Below the pieces are notes generated by a model that saw only the letters and a list, made by a program, of their open reading frames with translations, was not told the DNA's origin and did no database searches. DNA of 64,000 nucleotides from Dictyobacter kobayashii. Lineage in GTDB: Bacteria; Chloroflexota; Ktedonobacteria; Ktedonobacterales; Ktedonobacteraceae. Position 1 is the first letter of the stretch. Each line of letters begins with the position of its first letter. A program made the translations under genes and the position numbers. The DNA is taken from positions 1,922,001-1,986,000 of the forward strand of contig NZ_BIFS01000001.1 in NCBI RefSeq assembly GCF_003967555.1, read 5' to 3'. Positions 41,581-51,097 of this stretch are shown here, one piece after another.

Positions 41581-41886
41581 TTACTTGCACTGCGTATCGA
41601 CTGAGACGTCACCAAAAACCTTTACCTGACAGGCCAGGCGCATGTTAGGATTCTTCTTCAGGTCGCTGCGCAACCAGAACTTCTCCATGAAAGAAAGCTC
41701 ACTGGTACTGGTAGAAGGGGAGACAGCAACGCGGTCAGTGCCGCAAAAACCATTGCCATGGCAGTTTGCGAACTTGTAAAGGCCGCAATAGATGGGAACA
41801 TCGTTCTCTAACGCTGGGTAACGGACAGTATCTCCTTCGGGCACTTCCACCCGTACATTCTCACGTACATATGTAATGGTTGGCAC
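41581..41886 (-). CDS. 2Fe-2S ferredoxin-like protein
   Basis: A 101-residue protein with the beta-grasp pattern of plant-type ferredoxins. Cysteines are at 34, 42, 48, 86 and 100; the CGLYKFANCHGNGFCGTDRV segment and LACQV suggest a 2Fe-2S centre with ligands at 34, 42, 48 and 86, though the spacing is not the classic CxxxxCxxC. The start is GTG, behind GGAGGA. The partner redox protein is unknown. It is monocistronic, converging with the zinc-ribbon gene. Confidence 0.82.
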   Translation of the reverse strand: MPTITYVRENVRVEVPEGDTVRYPALENDVPIYCGLYKFANCHGNGFCGTDRVAVSPSTSTSELSFMEKFWLRSDLKKNPNMRLACQVKVFGDVSVDTQCK

Positions 41887-41996
41887 GACTCTATCCTCCG
41901 CAATAGTAATAGCTTATTTATATAGCATAGCTTGATTATGCCTTGTCAGACTATAGCACAGAAGGTAAGGAGCGTCAATAAAACGAGCGGCAGGCA

Positions 41997-44150
41997 CTAT
42001 CCGGGTCGCTGAGACTGCCAGACAGCGGCCCGGGCGGTTTTAGCTGGCAGGGGGGTTGCCGCCTGGGCCGGGGCAGCGCTACTGATGTTTACCTGGACTT
42101 TTTGCTGCACAGTGGTAGAATCTGGCGCTGTACCTGTAATCAGGATCGTGGCAGTAGATAGGGTAAATCCATTCTGAGGAGTATGAAGAACTACAGTTAG
42201 AGTTATACTTTCACCAGCTTTTATGTTGCCCTGGGAGGGTATGACTGTGAGCAGGCTTTTATCAATCCCATCCACAACGATAGTACATTGTAGATTAGTA
42301 TTGCCCGTGTTCTGTACAGTAATGGTCTGAGCAGGAGAATCATGACCCTTTACGGCTGTAAAACTCAGGCTACCGGGCTGCGCATTGATGGCAGGGGTAG
42401 GAGGAGCAGTAACCACCAGTGCCACAGCCAGCTGGCGGATATTACCACTTGAAGAGGTAAAGGTAATCGTCCCCTGATAGGAGCCTGGACGTAACCCTTT
42501 AGCAGTTGCGCTTACAGTTACCGGTAGTTGTTCACCACCTACCAGCGAACCACTGCCCGGCAAGATCTGCAACCATTTTCCCTGGTCTGTCGTCGCGACA
42601 CTACTCTCCCAATCCAGAGCAAAACCACCACTATTTTGGAGGGTCACAGTCTGATTAGCCGCTGCCTGGCCGGCCAGGGCGGTAAAATTAAGCGCAGGTG
42701 GCGAAGCGACCAGGTTTCCCGCTTCCACCACATCCATTACAACTCCGATACTAGCATCTGTCCCACCTGAAAATTGGATGGTTCCCTGGTACGTGCTGGC
42801 GGCCAGGTGATAGGAGTGCGCGCTGACAATCAGCGTCTCACTGGCTCCTGGCGCCAGTTCATCATGGTCCGGACTAACTGTAAACCAGTTGCTATTATTA
42901 CCCATGGCGGTAGTGATAGACCAGCTAGAGGCCTTCTGGCCGCTATTATGGAGGGTAATTGATTGATCTGCCGGGTCCTGACTGTTACTGGCTGAATAGT
43001 GTAGCCGGGTCGTAGAAAGAGTTAAGACAGCCGGAGCAGGCGTTACTTCCATAGAGACATTCACAACGAGAGCCACACTACTATTCCCTTTCTGGGTAAA
43101 GGTAATATGTCCACTATATGGCTGGGGAACAAGGTTGCCTCGATTTACTACGATCTGCACACTTTGACTACCAGAAAAGGTACCGCTGCTGGGAGAGGTA
43201 CTTAACCATGTTTGATCACTACTTGCAGCCCAGGAAAGCTGGCCTCCCCCAGTATTAGATAAAATAATTGATTGGCTGGAAATGATGCCAGGAGCAGCCG
43301 CGGGAAAACTGGAATCGTGTTGCGAAAGTTGGAGCGCGGATGGCTGGGTGGATGGCTCTTTTATGTGAATATCAGTTACCGCCTCCACGCTGCGCGCGCT
43401 ATCCACCGCATCGATCTGATGCACCCCAACTCCCCAATCGCCGGGTATTTGAGCTTGCAGTGAGAAAGCCCCCAGATTATCAGTGTGGATGGACAGTGGT
43501 TGTCCATTTTCGTCAAGAAAGTTGTGATGATTATCATGAAAAAAAGTTATTTCATCATGTGGTGAAAAACCTCTTCCTGACAGGGTAAAGGTATCATCGG
43601 CACGCAATGTGTCGGGCGTAGCCTGAATTACCGCAGTAGCAATCGTTGCATGGCGACCGATTAAAACAAAAGCGATAATGCTAACCGACAATAATAAGAA
43701 GATGCATGAGAGCGTCAATAGCGAAGAAATAGTGCGGCGGGAGAAACCAACATTGCGCCGGGCAGGTAGTGACCAGCGTACCGCATCTCGCTCATTCCCA
43801 AGCCGATTGCTAGCTGTCCGCTGGCGTAAGAGCGCCGTCCGACGCGCCTTCACAGCCGAGGCCTCCAAAGTAGAAGGAAATACAATATGCTCTGGAGCCT
43901 GCTTACTTCGAGGTAGAGGCTCCTTTTCATCAGATGCTGGACGTTGAGCCATCATCATACTGGATTGGTAGGGTTGATCTTCAGGATGCAACCCTACAGT
44001 ATGTCCGGCGCGATGAGAGGCAGCCAGTGGCATTGAATCCTGTTGCATCCCGCGTACAGGTGCATGAGCTAACTCATGTCCACAGCGGCTACATGTCTGA
44101 GCTTCGGCAAGTTGTAAAGCCTGACAATAGATACAACGTCTGGTATTCAT
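41997..44150 (-). CDS. Zinc-ribbon membrane protein with four BACON-type repeats
   Basis: The N-terminus is a zinc ribbon (CIYCQALQLAEAQTCSRCG). A disordered stretch precedes a membrane helix at residues 141-165. Outside lies a TIG-like domain (FTLSGRGFSPHDEITFF) and four immunoglobulin-like repeats of the BACON kind, each with the pattern QxVTLxNSGG, a Trp-Leu-x-x-x-P-x-S-G turn and a closing SYQGTITFTS strand. BACON domains are usually surface carbohydrate- or mucin-related modules. The zinc ribbon on the cytoplasmic side is unusual for such a protein. At 717 residues it lies between two hairpins; the next gene is similar in design. Confidence 0.84.
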   Translation of the reverse strand: MNTRRCIYCQALQLAEAQTCSRCGHELAHAPVRGMQQDSMPLAASHRAGHTVGLHPEDQPYQSSMMMAQRPASDEKEPLPRSKQAPEHIVFPSTLEASAVKARRTALLRQRTASNRLGNERDAVRWSLPARRNVGFSRRTISSLLTLSCIFLLLSVSIIAFVLIGRHATIATAVIQATPDTLRADDTFTLSGRGFSPHDEITFFHDNHHNFLDENGQPLSIHTDNLGAFSLQAQIPGDWGVGVHQIDAVDSARSVEAVTDIHIKEPSTQPSALQLSQHDSSFPAAAPGIISSQSIILSNTGGGQLSWAASSDQTWLSTSPSSGTFSGSQSVQIVVNRGNLVPQPYSGHITFTQKGNSSVALVVNVSMEVTPAPAVLTLSTTRLHYSASNSQDPADQSITLHNSGQKASSWSITTAMGNNSNWFTVSPDHDELAPGASETLIVSAHSYHLAASTYQGTIQFSGGTDASIGVVMDVVEAGNLVASPPALNFTALAGQAAANQTVTLQNSGGFALDWESSVATTDQGKWLQILPGSGSLVGGEQLPVTVSATAKGLRPGSYQGTITFTSSSGNIRQLAVALVVTAPPTPAINAQPGSLSFTAVKGHDSPAQTITVQNTGNTNLQCTIVVDGIDKSLLTVIPSQGNIKAGESITLTVVLHTPQNGFTLSTATILITGTAPDSTTVQQKVQVNISSAAPAQAATPLPAKTARAAVWQSQRPG

Positions 44151-44297
44151 AATCCACCTTTTTTAACTCTGATTTTGCAAGGAATATTCATAATAAAAAG
44201 ACGTAAAAATAGCCTCAATCCCAAATATCTATCTGCGCATTTCTAGCCCCCTATTATAGATACGTTACAACCTGCAATATTTATATGTGCAAATAAA

Positions 44298-44360
44298 ATG
44301 ATAGAGCAAGAGGCCCGCTTGAACTTTTATTGTGTTCAAGCGGGCCTCTTGCTCTATCAT
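44298..44360. terminator. Perfect 27-base hairpin between the two BACON genes
   Basis: Arms atgatagagcaagaggcccg and beyond, 27 bases in all and fully complementary, with a 9-base loop (ttttattgt), just after the stop of the 1197-residue gene. Most likely its terminator, though no T-run follows. Confidence 0.75.
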
Positions 44361-44381
44361 TACTGCGATCAGGCAACGCCA

Positions 44382-47300
44382 TCAAGGAGAAGGCGTGGGT
44401 GTACTAGCAGCTATTGCGTTAATACTCAAATTGACAACATTTCCAGTCACAGCAACCGAACTGCTGCCCGAATATAACACCTGGGCGATGTCTGTTCCGT
44501 TGGCAACCACTGTGTATGTACCAATTGGCACGTTGGAGAAGGTCGCAACGCCATTAACATCAGCCGTCTGACTGGCAATAATTTTACCAGTCGAATCTGA
44601 GAGTGAAACCAGGGCACCGGCCAATGGCACCGGCGATGCACAATCAGAAGTCGCACATGAGTTTACTGTTACACTGACAGTAGTTCCAGTTACTGTCAGC
44701 GTTACCGGTATTTGTGGTTGACCAACAACTGCGGAGCCGCCATTACCGCTAGGAGATACCGTAATAATACCATTATAGGTACCAATATTTAAACCGCTCG
44801 CATCAATATTCACACCCACTGCGCTACCCTGCCCATTATCGCTTCCCGAAGCAGAGGTTAAATTAATCCAGCTGCTGTTAGCCGTAGCAGTCCATGATAC
44901 AGGTAGGACACAGTTACCGGACAGACTCAAAGGAATGCTCTGTGCGGTACCTGTCTGGCCCTGGTTAGCTGAGAAAGTAAGACCGGGCGAGGTAGCCTGA
45001 ATAGTACAGGGCTTTTGGATCGCGAACGCTACTGACAACGTTTGAGGGCTACCAGGAACAGTATGCCCGCTGCTATCTGTCGCGCTAATAGCGACAGATT
45101 CATTATAATTTCCTGCCAGCAAACCTGCATTAGTAGGATTGATCACTACCGTTGCTGACTGAGAACTGGTCGTAAACTGTCCATTATCAGGTGAAAGCTT
45201 CAACCATGAGGCCGCTGCACTATGATCGATCTTCCAGGTCAATGGCCAGTTGCAATTACCAGAAGCAGTAAAAGTGAATTGCTGTGGCGCAGGATCGGCG
45301 CTACCCTGGACTGAATTGAAGGCCAGTGAGGTCGCCGAAGGGAAAGTTAAAGTACAGGGTGCAAAAACGGTAAAGGTTACACCAATAGTCTGGGGGCTAC
45401 CACTGGCTGGATTACCATTGGAATCCACACCACTAAGAGCGATCTGTCCCGTATAGCTTCCAGGCGTCAGGTTACTGGCATCCACATTTACCATCAAACT
45501 ACTGGTCTGACCAGCAGGAATAATAGTGGGGGTCTGCACTACACTTAGCCACGTCGAGAGTGGTTTAGGTGTTACAGCCAGGGTCAATGCGCTTTGCCCG
45601 GTATTCGCGATAGCGATGCTCTGGCCAGGTGGATTACTCTGTCCCTTTGTAACACTAAAGTTCAAATTCAAAGGTGATGCCCCCATAATTGGGGCCGATG
45701 GCGGCGGCGGTGGCTGCACAATCAACTGAACGGCGACCGTCTGCGTACTTTGAGCCATAGTGACAGTAATCGTTCCGTTGTAGGTCCCCGGTGCCATACC
45801 GGCGGTATTAGTAGTAATGGTAGTAGATGCGGTAGCAGCATTCATCAATTGACCACTGGTAGGCGTGATAGTTAACCAGTGCACTGTAGATGAAACACTC
45901 CAATTTGTATTATCATTGCAACTGGCATTCCCCATCATGTTCAACACTTGATTATTAGTGCCATCCTGACCAGCCACGGTGGTAAAGAACAAATTACCAG
46001 TACTGAGTAACAAACTACAGCGAGGCGACACTGTCAATGAGATCCCTACGGTCTGTGGGCTATTCAAAGCTTTTGTAGCCGTGAACTTTAATGAACTAGT
46101 GTAAGTACCAGGCAACAAAGCCAGGCTATGAACATTGATGTTTACTGCTTCCGTTGACCCTGGAAGCACTGTGCCAGAGTTGGCACTTACATTCACCCAA
46201 TTGTTGGTGGATTTGATTAAACTACTTACATATGAATTAGTATCAGATTGTAGCGCAGGTAACTGACCATCCAGAGACCAATGCAATGGCTGTTTACCAG
46301 GATTTGAGATAACCAGGGATTGGGAGGGTGGATTTGACATACCATCAGTAGCAGTAAAGGTCATTACAGGAGGAGCGACACTCAAGACCGCCCCTGCGTT
46401 GGCAGGAATTGCCAATACCTTCATATGGACCGTTATATCTTGTGGCGCACTCACATTGGAGGATAATGTGATTTTCCCGTCATATTCTCCTGGCTTTAAT
46501 TTTGTACGATCGGCAGCGACTTGAATGCTTTCACGATCACTAAACATGCCATGATTTGGTGTAAACTGCAACCACGAGGAACTACTGCTGGCGGACCAAC
46601 TGATGACACCTCCACCAGCATTAATTAAATGGATGGTCCTTAAAGTGCTTCCACCTTGCAAGGATGAACCAAGATCAATATCTGTGGCATCCAATTGTAA
46701 ATGAGCGGGACGTGTTGGACCAATGCCAATCGATAACATTGCACTCGCGGTATAACGTGTGTTAATGTCTTCAGCCTCTATGGTATGCGATCCAGTCTCC
46801 CAATCTTCATCGATCGACATAACGACATCTTTTGTTCCCTCTGGACCAATATGAATAATATCGCCCTGGCGAACCAGTGTCACATGTTCTTGAAGATCAT
46901 GCGACATTACAACTAATGCGGAGGGAGGGAAATCTTTAAGATGAACAGTGACAAGGTCACCCTGATTAGCAAAACGCGTAGAAAGCGTCATGGTGGGTGG
47001 CGATCCAGCGAACGAAGGCGTTCCATGCTCTAAAAAAGTTACCAGGACGGCATCCACAGCCAGAGCCACAATAGCTATCGAACACATGACGATAAATAAA
47101 ATACGTATCCATTTGCGCGGCGATTGCTGAACACCCTGCCAGAATAACTCCATTCGATAGCCTAGAGCACGGAAGCGGTCGGTTCTTTCTATCTGCTTGA
47201 TCTGGGTACTCGAAGGGAAACGCCGTGAAAGCAATGGATCAGTGTGATCGATCCATTCATCTTTCTCTTCGTCGATTTCCGCTGTATGTAACCATGGCCA

Positions 47301-47975
47301 GAGGTCGGGCAGATGCTCATCCAGTGCATTGCGCATATGTTCTGTACTGAAAGCGGTTGCCGGTAAAGGGGTGCTCTCGCGGCGAATGTCCGCCGAGATA
47401 TCGCGCAATGGCGATAACCGCGATGCTCGTGGTGCTCTGCCACCCTGCGCAGGCTCACCATCTACCTCTGCAATCATTCTGGCAGCATCATTCAACATAT
47501 GCAACGATTGGTCCGCTGCAGCCGAATATTCAGCCGCATTTGCCCACTCTTGCTCATCTTGAGCAGGGATATCAGGTTCCGGGTAAAAAGCACTCATCGG
47601 AACGGTAGCGGCAGAAGAAAGCGACGCCATATCAGTCGACAATAGATCCGCTTCTGGCGCAAATGACTCGGCTGGCAGGAATGAATGAGAAGGTTTCGCG
47701 CCGCTGGCCTCCTCATTGATGGGCTCAAAATAAAAGGGCTCCTCCATCTGAGCAGGTGTCGAAGCAGAAATCCTGGCATCGGGCCCCATGGATATATCAT
47801 TTTGCTTCAGTGCCATCTGCTCAGATGGAGGAGATACGTAATAATTTGCAATTGTCTCTCCGCTTTTCGCTTTCAGCTCGTCCTGTCGACCAGGTCGTTG
47901 TAATTGTAAGCGACACTGCTCACATAAGATTGCAGAAACACTACATGGCTGATTACAACGCAAACATTGATTCAT
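44382..47975 (-). CDS. Large zinc-ribbon membrane protein with about six BACON-type repeats
   Basis: 1197 residues. The N-terminal zinc ribbon (CLRCNQPCSVSAILCEQC) is followed by an acidic, disordered cytoplasmic region and a membrane helix at about 289-315. Outside, a TIG-like domain precedes about six BACON-type repeats. A carboxypeptidase-regulatory-like domain closes the protein (GALVSLSDSTGKIIASQTADVNGVATF, then GTYTVVANG). Several repeats carry an extra cysteine pair, suggesting disulfides. The start is set at ATG 47975, since the 18 codons upstream lack a ribosome site and the zinc ribbon begins there. It is the second member of this architecture in the window and probably a surface protein. 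Confidence 0.85.
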   Translation of the reverse strand: MNQCLRCNQPCSVSAILCEQCRLQLQRPGRQDELKAKSGETIANYYVSPPSEQMALKQNDISMGPDARISASTPAQMEEPFYFEPINEEASGAKPSHSFLPAESFAPEADLLSTDMASLSSAATVPMSAFYPEPDIPAQDEQEWANAAEYSAAADQSLHMLNDAARMIAEVDGEPAQGGRAPRASRLSPLRDISADIRRESTPLPATAFSTEHMRNALDEHLPDLWPWLHTAEIDEEKDEWIDHTDPLLSRRFPSSTQIKQIERTDRFRALGYRMELFWQGVQQSPRKWIRILFIVMCSIAIVALAVDAVLVTFLEHGTPSFAGSPPTMTLSTRFANQGDLVTVHLKDFPPSALVVMSHDLQEHVTLVRQGDIIHIGPEGTKDVVMSIDEDWETGSHTIEAEDINTRYTASAMLSIGIGPTRPAHLQLDATDIDLGSSLQGGSTLRTIHLINAGGGVISWSASSSSSWLQFTPNHGMFSDRESIQVAADRTKLKPGEYDGKITLSSNVSAPQDITVHMKVLAIPANAGAVLSVAPPVMTFTATDGMSNPPSQSLVISNPGKQPLHWSLDGQLPALQSDTNSYVSSLIKSTNNWVNVSANSGTVLPGSTEAVNINVHSLALLPGTYTSSLKFTATKALNSPQTVGISLTVSPRCSLLLSTGNLFFTTVAGQDGTNNQVLNMMGNASCNDNTNWSVSSTVHWLTITPTSGQLMNAATASTTITTNTAGMAPGTYNGTITVTMAQSTQTVAVQLIVQPPPPPSAPIMGASPLNLNFSVTKGQSNPPGQSIAIANTGQSALTLAVTPKPLSTWLSVVQTPTIIPAGQTSSLMVNVDASNLTPGSYTGQIALSGVDSNGNPASGSPQTIGVTFTVFAPCTLTFPSATSLAFNSVQGSADPAPQQFTFTASGNCNWPLTWKIDHSAAASWLKLSPDNGQFTTSSQSATVVINPTNAGLLAGNYNESVAISATDSSGHTVPGSPQTLSVAFAIQKPCTIQATSPGLTFSANQGQTGTAQSIPLSLSGNCVLPVSWTATANSSWINLTSASGSDNGQGSAVGVNIDASGLNIGTYNGIITVSPSGNGGSAVVGQPQIPVTLTVTGTTVSVTVNSCATSDCASPVPLAGALVSLSDSTGKIIASQTADVNGVATFSNVPIGTYTVVANGTDIAQVLYSGSSSVAVTGNVVNLSINAIAASTPTPSP

Positions 47976-48515
47976 GCTTTTTGCTCTTCTGGTGATAAAA
48001 TATAAGAAAACATACCCAATACATGCCAATTCTTCACTTTATTAAAGCGGACAAATGTCTATTGGCACGCACATCCCTCCACTTGACAGTTAAAAGACGC
48101 TGGTTTAATCATTGTAAGTAACTCACAATGATTAAACGTTGGCAATTGACAATTGTCACTTGAAACAGCAAAAATAGGCATTTTGAGTTCCAATCTTTCC
48201 AACGTAGAAACTCTCTGGCCTTCAGAAGGGCACAGAGCAGGAGATAAAACGGCCGCACAGAATATTAACATAAAAATATGAAAGATATATAGTACGTGTC
48301 TACACTATAGAATGTATGCATACTTTTTTCAACTGTGTAAGCACGCTACCAGTTTTTATTAGCCAAAAAGATTAATATAATGCGTTTCTTATTACATTAA
48401 ATAACATTGCGTTTTAACATTTTACGCGCAATAGAAATATCAATGGTAGCTCTCCGTCCTTCCCCGGAAGGACGGAGAGGGTGAAATTCCTCCTGTTGTA
48501 CACATGTGGCATGAT
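47976..48515. other. 540-base gap: hairpins, no confident gene
   Basis: Contains a 13-base inverted repeat near 48107-48141 (tttaatcattgt / complement) and a 14-base hairpin at 48450-48479 (ctctccgtccttcc / complement) that probably ends the pheST transcript. A 70-codon minus-strand frame at 48059-48271, with several cysteines, overlaps the first hairpin and is not accepted as a gene. Confidence 0.6.
48450..48479 (-). terminator. Hairpin downstream of pheT
   Basis: A 14-base perfect stem with a 2-base loop, 37 bases past the pheT stop. It has no T-run on the minus strand, so its use as a terminator is likely but not certain. Confidence 0.7.
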
Positions 48516-51050
48516 CTAGCGCAGGATAGCGCCAAAATCTTCATTTAACAGGCGAATGATGCGTTCCTGCAATTCGTTTGCTTCAGCATCTTTCAGGGTT
48601 CGATTCTGTGCCTGGTAGACCAGTGTATAGGTCAGATTCTTTTTCCCGGCTGGAATGGGATCGCCAGTATAAACATCGAAGAGATCGACCGAACGCAATA
48701 GCTCACCGCCATGACGTACAATATCTCTCTTAATATCCTGGGCCGCGATATGCTGATCCACTACCAGCGCCAGGTCACGCGTCAACTCTTGATGGCGTGA
48801 AATTGGCTGATACACAATCTCGCTAGGCACTGCCGCATAGAGAGCTTCTAGATCAAACTCGGCAAGATAAGCACGCAGAGGAAGATCATAGCGCTGCTGC
48901 ACAAGTGGATGGACCTCACCTAAGACACCAACGGGACGGAAGACCTGGTCTCCACTTTCGGTAATATAGGCCAGTTCCAGCAAGGCACAGCGGCCTGGAT
49001 GGAAGGTAGGATGCTGAGTAGGCGTGAAACGATAGCTCCTGATCTTCAGACCGGCCAACAAGGTCTCAGCGACACCTTTTACATCGTAGAAATCTGCTGG
49101 ATGCGAGAGTTCTGGCAACCAGGAGTTCTCCGCCGGGCCAGATAAGGCAAAAGCAACCGTGCGACGCTCATCTGGCAATTGCGCTTTGTTGCCCGTGGGT
49201 AGATAACGGCGACCCACTTCAAAGAAGCGCAGGCCTGCTTTGTTATGTTTGCTATTCTCCTGAATGGTTTCCAGCAGATTACTCATCAAAGTCAAACGTA
49301 ACGCTTCCAAGTCTGAACTGAGCGGATTCACAATGGTGACCGCCGGTAATGCATGAGGATCTAAAGTTGTCAGCGTCGTATTTACGTTGCTGGCAGCTAT
49401 ACGCGCCTCTTCCTGGGCGGCTGATCGATTTGGTGCCTGCAAGAGCACGCTGGCAGCATTCAAATCGGCCTGGGCCAGTAACTTTAGCATACGGGCACGA
49501 CTGGTCAGGGTATAGGTCACAATTTCGTTCAGGCCAGCCCCAATCAGCAAGTTACGAATGGTCTGCTCACGCTCAAACCAGCGATCGATCGTCTGTTCGG
49601 GCAATGGACCATCGGGAATAGTGCTTGGAATATGCTCATAACCGATCAAGCGAATAACTTCTTCAACCAGGTCGGCGTTCTGGGTGACATCAGTACGATA
49701 GGTTGGAATGGTTACCAGCATATTTTTGCCATCTTCGAGGGCAGCCACGCTGAAATTCAAGGCGCTCAAGGCTTCAATTACTTCGCCTTGCGTTACTTTC
49801 ATTGAGGTCAACCACTCTACATCATCGGTCGAGAATTCCAATGTGCGCGGCTGTACAGGGCGTGGATAGACATCAACAATCCCCGGATGCACATGACCAC
49901 CCGCAAGTTCCGTCAACAATTGCATGGCACGATTCGCCCCCTCAAGCGCCAGTTCGGGGTCCAGCCCCTTCTCAAAATGACTGGAGGCATCGGTACGTAA
50001 GCCCAACACGGTTGAGGTACGACGAACATTGCCAGCATGGAAATTGGCGGACTCCAACAGCACTGTTGTGGTCTTATCACTGACCTCGCTGGCGGCACCA
50101 CCCATTACTCCGGCGATGGCGATTGGGCCAGTGGGATCAGTGATCAGCAACATGTCGGGGGTTAACTTACGTTTGACTCCGTCCAGTGTGGTCAGTTCTT
50201 CCCCTTCATGTGCGCGGCGCACGATGATATGCTGTTCCGGCACCAGGTCATAATCAAAGCTATGCAGTGGCTGGCCATATTCTAACAATACATAGTTTGT
50301 AATATCCACGACGTTGCTGATTGGTCGCAGGCCTGCGGCCAGCAAGCGACGAGCCATCCAATTGGGTGATGGGGCAACCTTTATATCGCTTACAACACGC
50401 GCCGTATAGCGCGGGCACAGCTCTGTATCCTCAACTGTTACCTTAACCATCTCAGTAGCTGGCGTACCTTGCTCCTGGAAACGAGGCTCAGGCAAGCGTA
50501 GCGGCTTCTTCGTCAGGGCAGCCACTTCACGGGCAATCCCAATAATCGAGGAAAGATCACCACGATGGGCCTTAATAGAAAAATCCAGCACAACCTCGCC
50601 CAGCAGATCCACCAACGGCTGTCCCAGGGCGGTATCTGGTTCCAGAATATAGATGCCAGAATGGTCATTTCCCATCCCTAATTCACGCGGCGAACACAGC
50701 ATGCCCTGCGAGACATAGCCAAATTTACGCGTCTCGCTGATGGTAATATCTCCAACCTGAGCACCAGGCAAGGCCAGCGGCACCTTGTCACCCAGGCGAA
50801 TATTGGGCGCGCCACAGATAACATTTATCTGGCTGGTGCCTGTATTAATTTTTGTATAATTGAGGTGATCAGATCCCTCTACTTTTTCCAGGTGATCGAT
50901 CTGGGCGGTAATAATTTTATCGCCCCAACTCTGACCAATATATTCAATCGCCTCAACCTCTAAACCAGCCATTGTCAGGGTATGGGCCAGTTCTTCAGGT
51001 GACTGCGTAATCTCAACGTACTCCTTGAGCCAGCTTAAAGGAACTCTCAT
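48516..51050 (-). CDS. pheT: Phenylalanine-tRNA ligase subunit beta
   Basis: Partner of PheS in the alpha2beta2 enzyme that charges tRNA-Phe. The order of domains is typical: SWLKEYVEI start, an EMAP-type tRNA-binding domain (KVEGSDHLNYTKINTG), the editing B3/4 domain, the B5 domain (ISNVVDITNYVLLEYGQPLHSFDYD and after), and the C-terminal FDX-ACB anticodon-binding domain (ISRHQELTRDLALVVDQ). The length of 844 residues is slightly above average. It follows pheS by 47 bases, so both respond to the upstream T-box. Confidence 0.97.
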   Translation of the reverse strand: MRVPLSWLKEYVEITQSPEELAHTLTMAGLEVEAIEYIGQSWGDKIITAQIDHLEKVEGSDHLNYTKINTGTSQINVICGAPNIRLGDKVPLALPGAQVGDITISETRKFGYVSQGMLCSPRELGMGNDHSGIYILEPDTALGQPLVDLLGEVVLDFSIKAHRGDLSSIIGIAREVAALTKKPLRLPEPRFQEQGTPATEMVKVTVEDTELCPRYTARVVSDIKVAPSPNWMARRLLAAGLRPISNVVDITNYVLLEYGQPLHSFDYDLVPEQHIIVRRAHEGEELTTLDGVKRKLTPDMLLITDPTGPIAIAGVMGGAASEVSDKTTTVLLESANFHAGNVRRTSTVLGLRTDASSHFEKGLDPELALEGANRAMQLLTELAGGHVHPGIVDVYPRPVQPRTLEFSTDDVEWLTSMKVTQGEVIEALSALNFSVAALEDGKNMLVTIPTYRTDVTQNADLVEEVIRLIGYEHIPSTIPDGPLPEQTIDRWFEREQTIRNLLIGAGLNEIVTYTLTSRARMLKLLAQADLNAASVLLQAPNRSAAQEEARIAASNVNTTLTTLDPHALPAVTIVNPLSSDLEALRLTLMSNLLETIQENSKHNKAGLRFFEVGRRYLPTGNKAQLPDERRTVAFALSGPAENSWLPELSHPADFYDVKGVAETLLAGLKIRSYRFTPTQHPTFHPGRCALLELAYITESGDQVFRPVGVLGEVHPLVQQRYDLPLRAYLAEFDLEALYAAVPSEIVYQPISRHQELTRDLALVVDQHIAAQDIKRDIVRHGGELLRSVDLFDVYTGDPIPAGKKNLTYTLVYQAQNRTLKDAEANELQERIIRLLNEDFGAILR

Positions 51051-51097
51051 AGCGTCTTCTCCTTCTTAAAATCGCCGTCTATACTCCACGCCCGCTA

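Noticed and set aside
48059..48271. A 70-codon cysteine-containing minus-strand frame with a hydrophobic start
   Set aside because: It could be a small secreted peptide, but it overlaps an inverted repeat, has no clear ribosome site and no recognised family.
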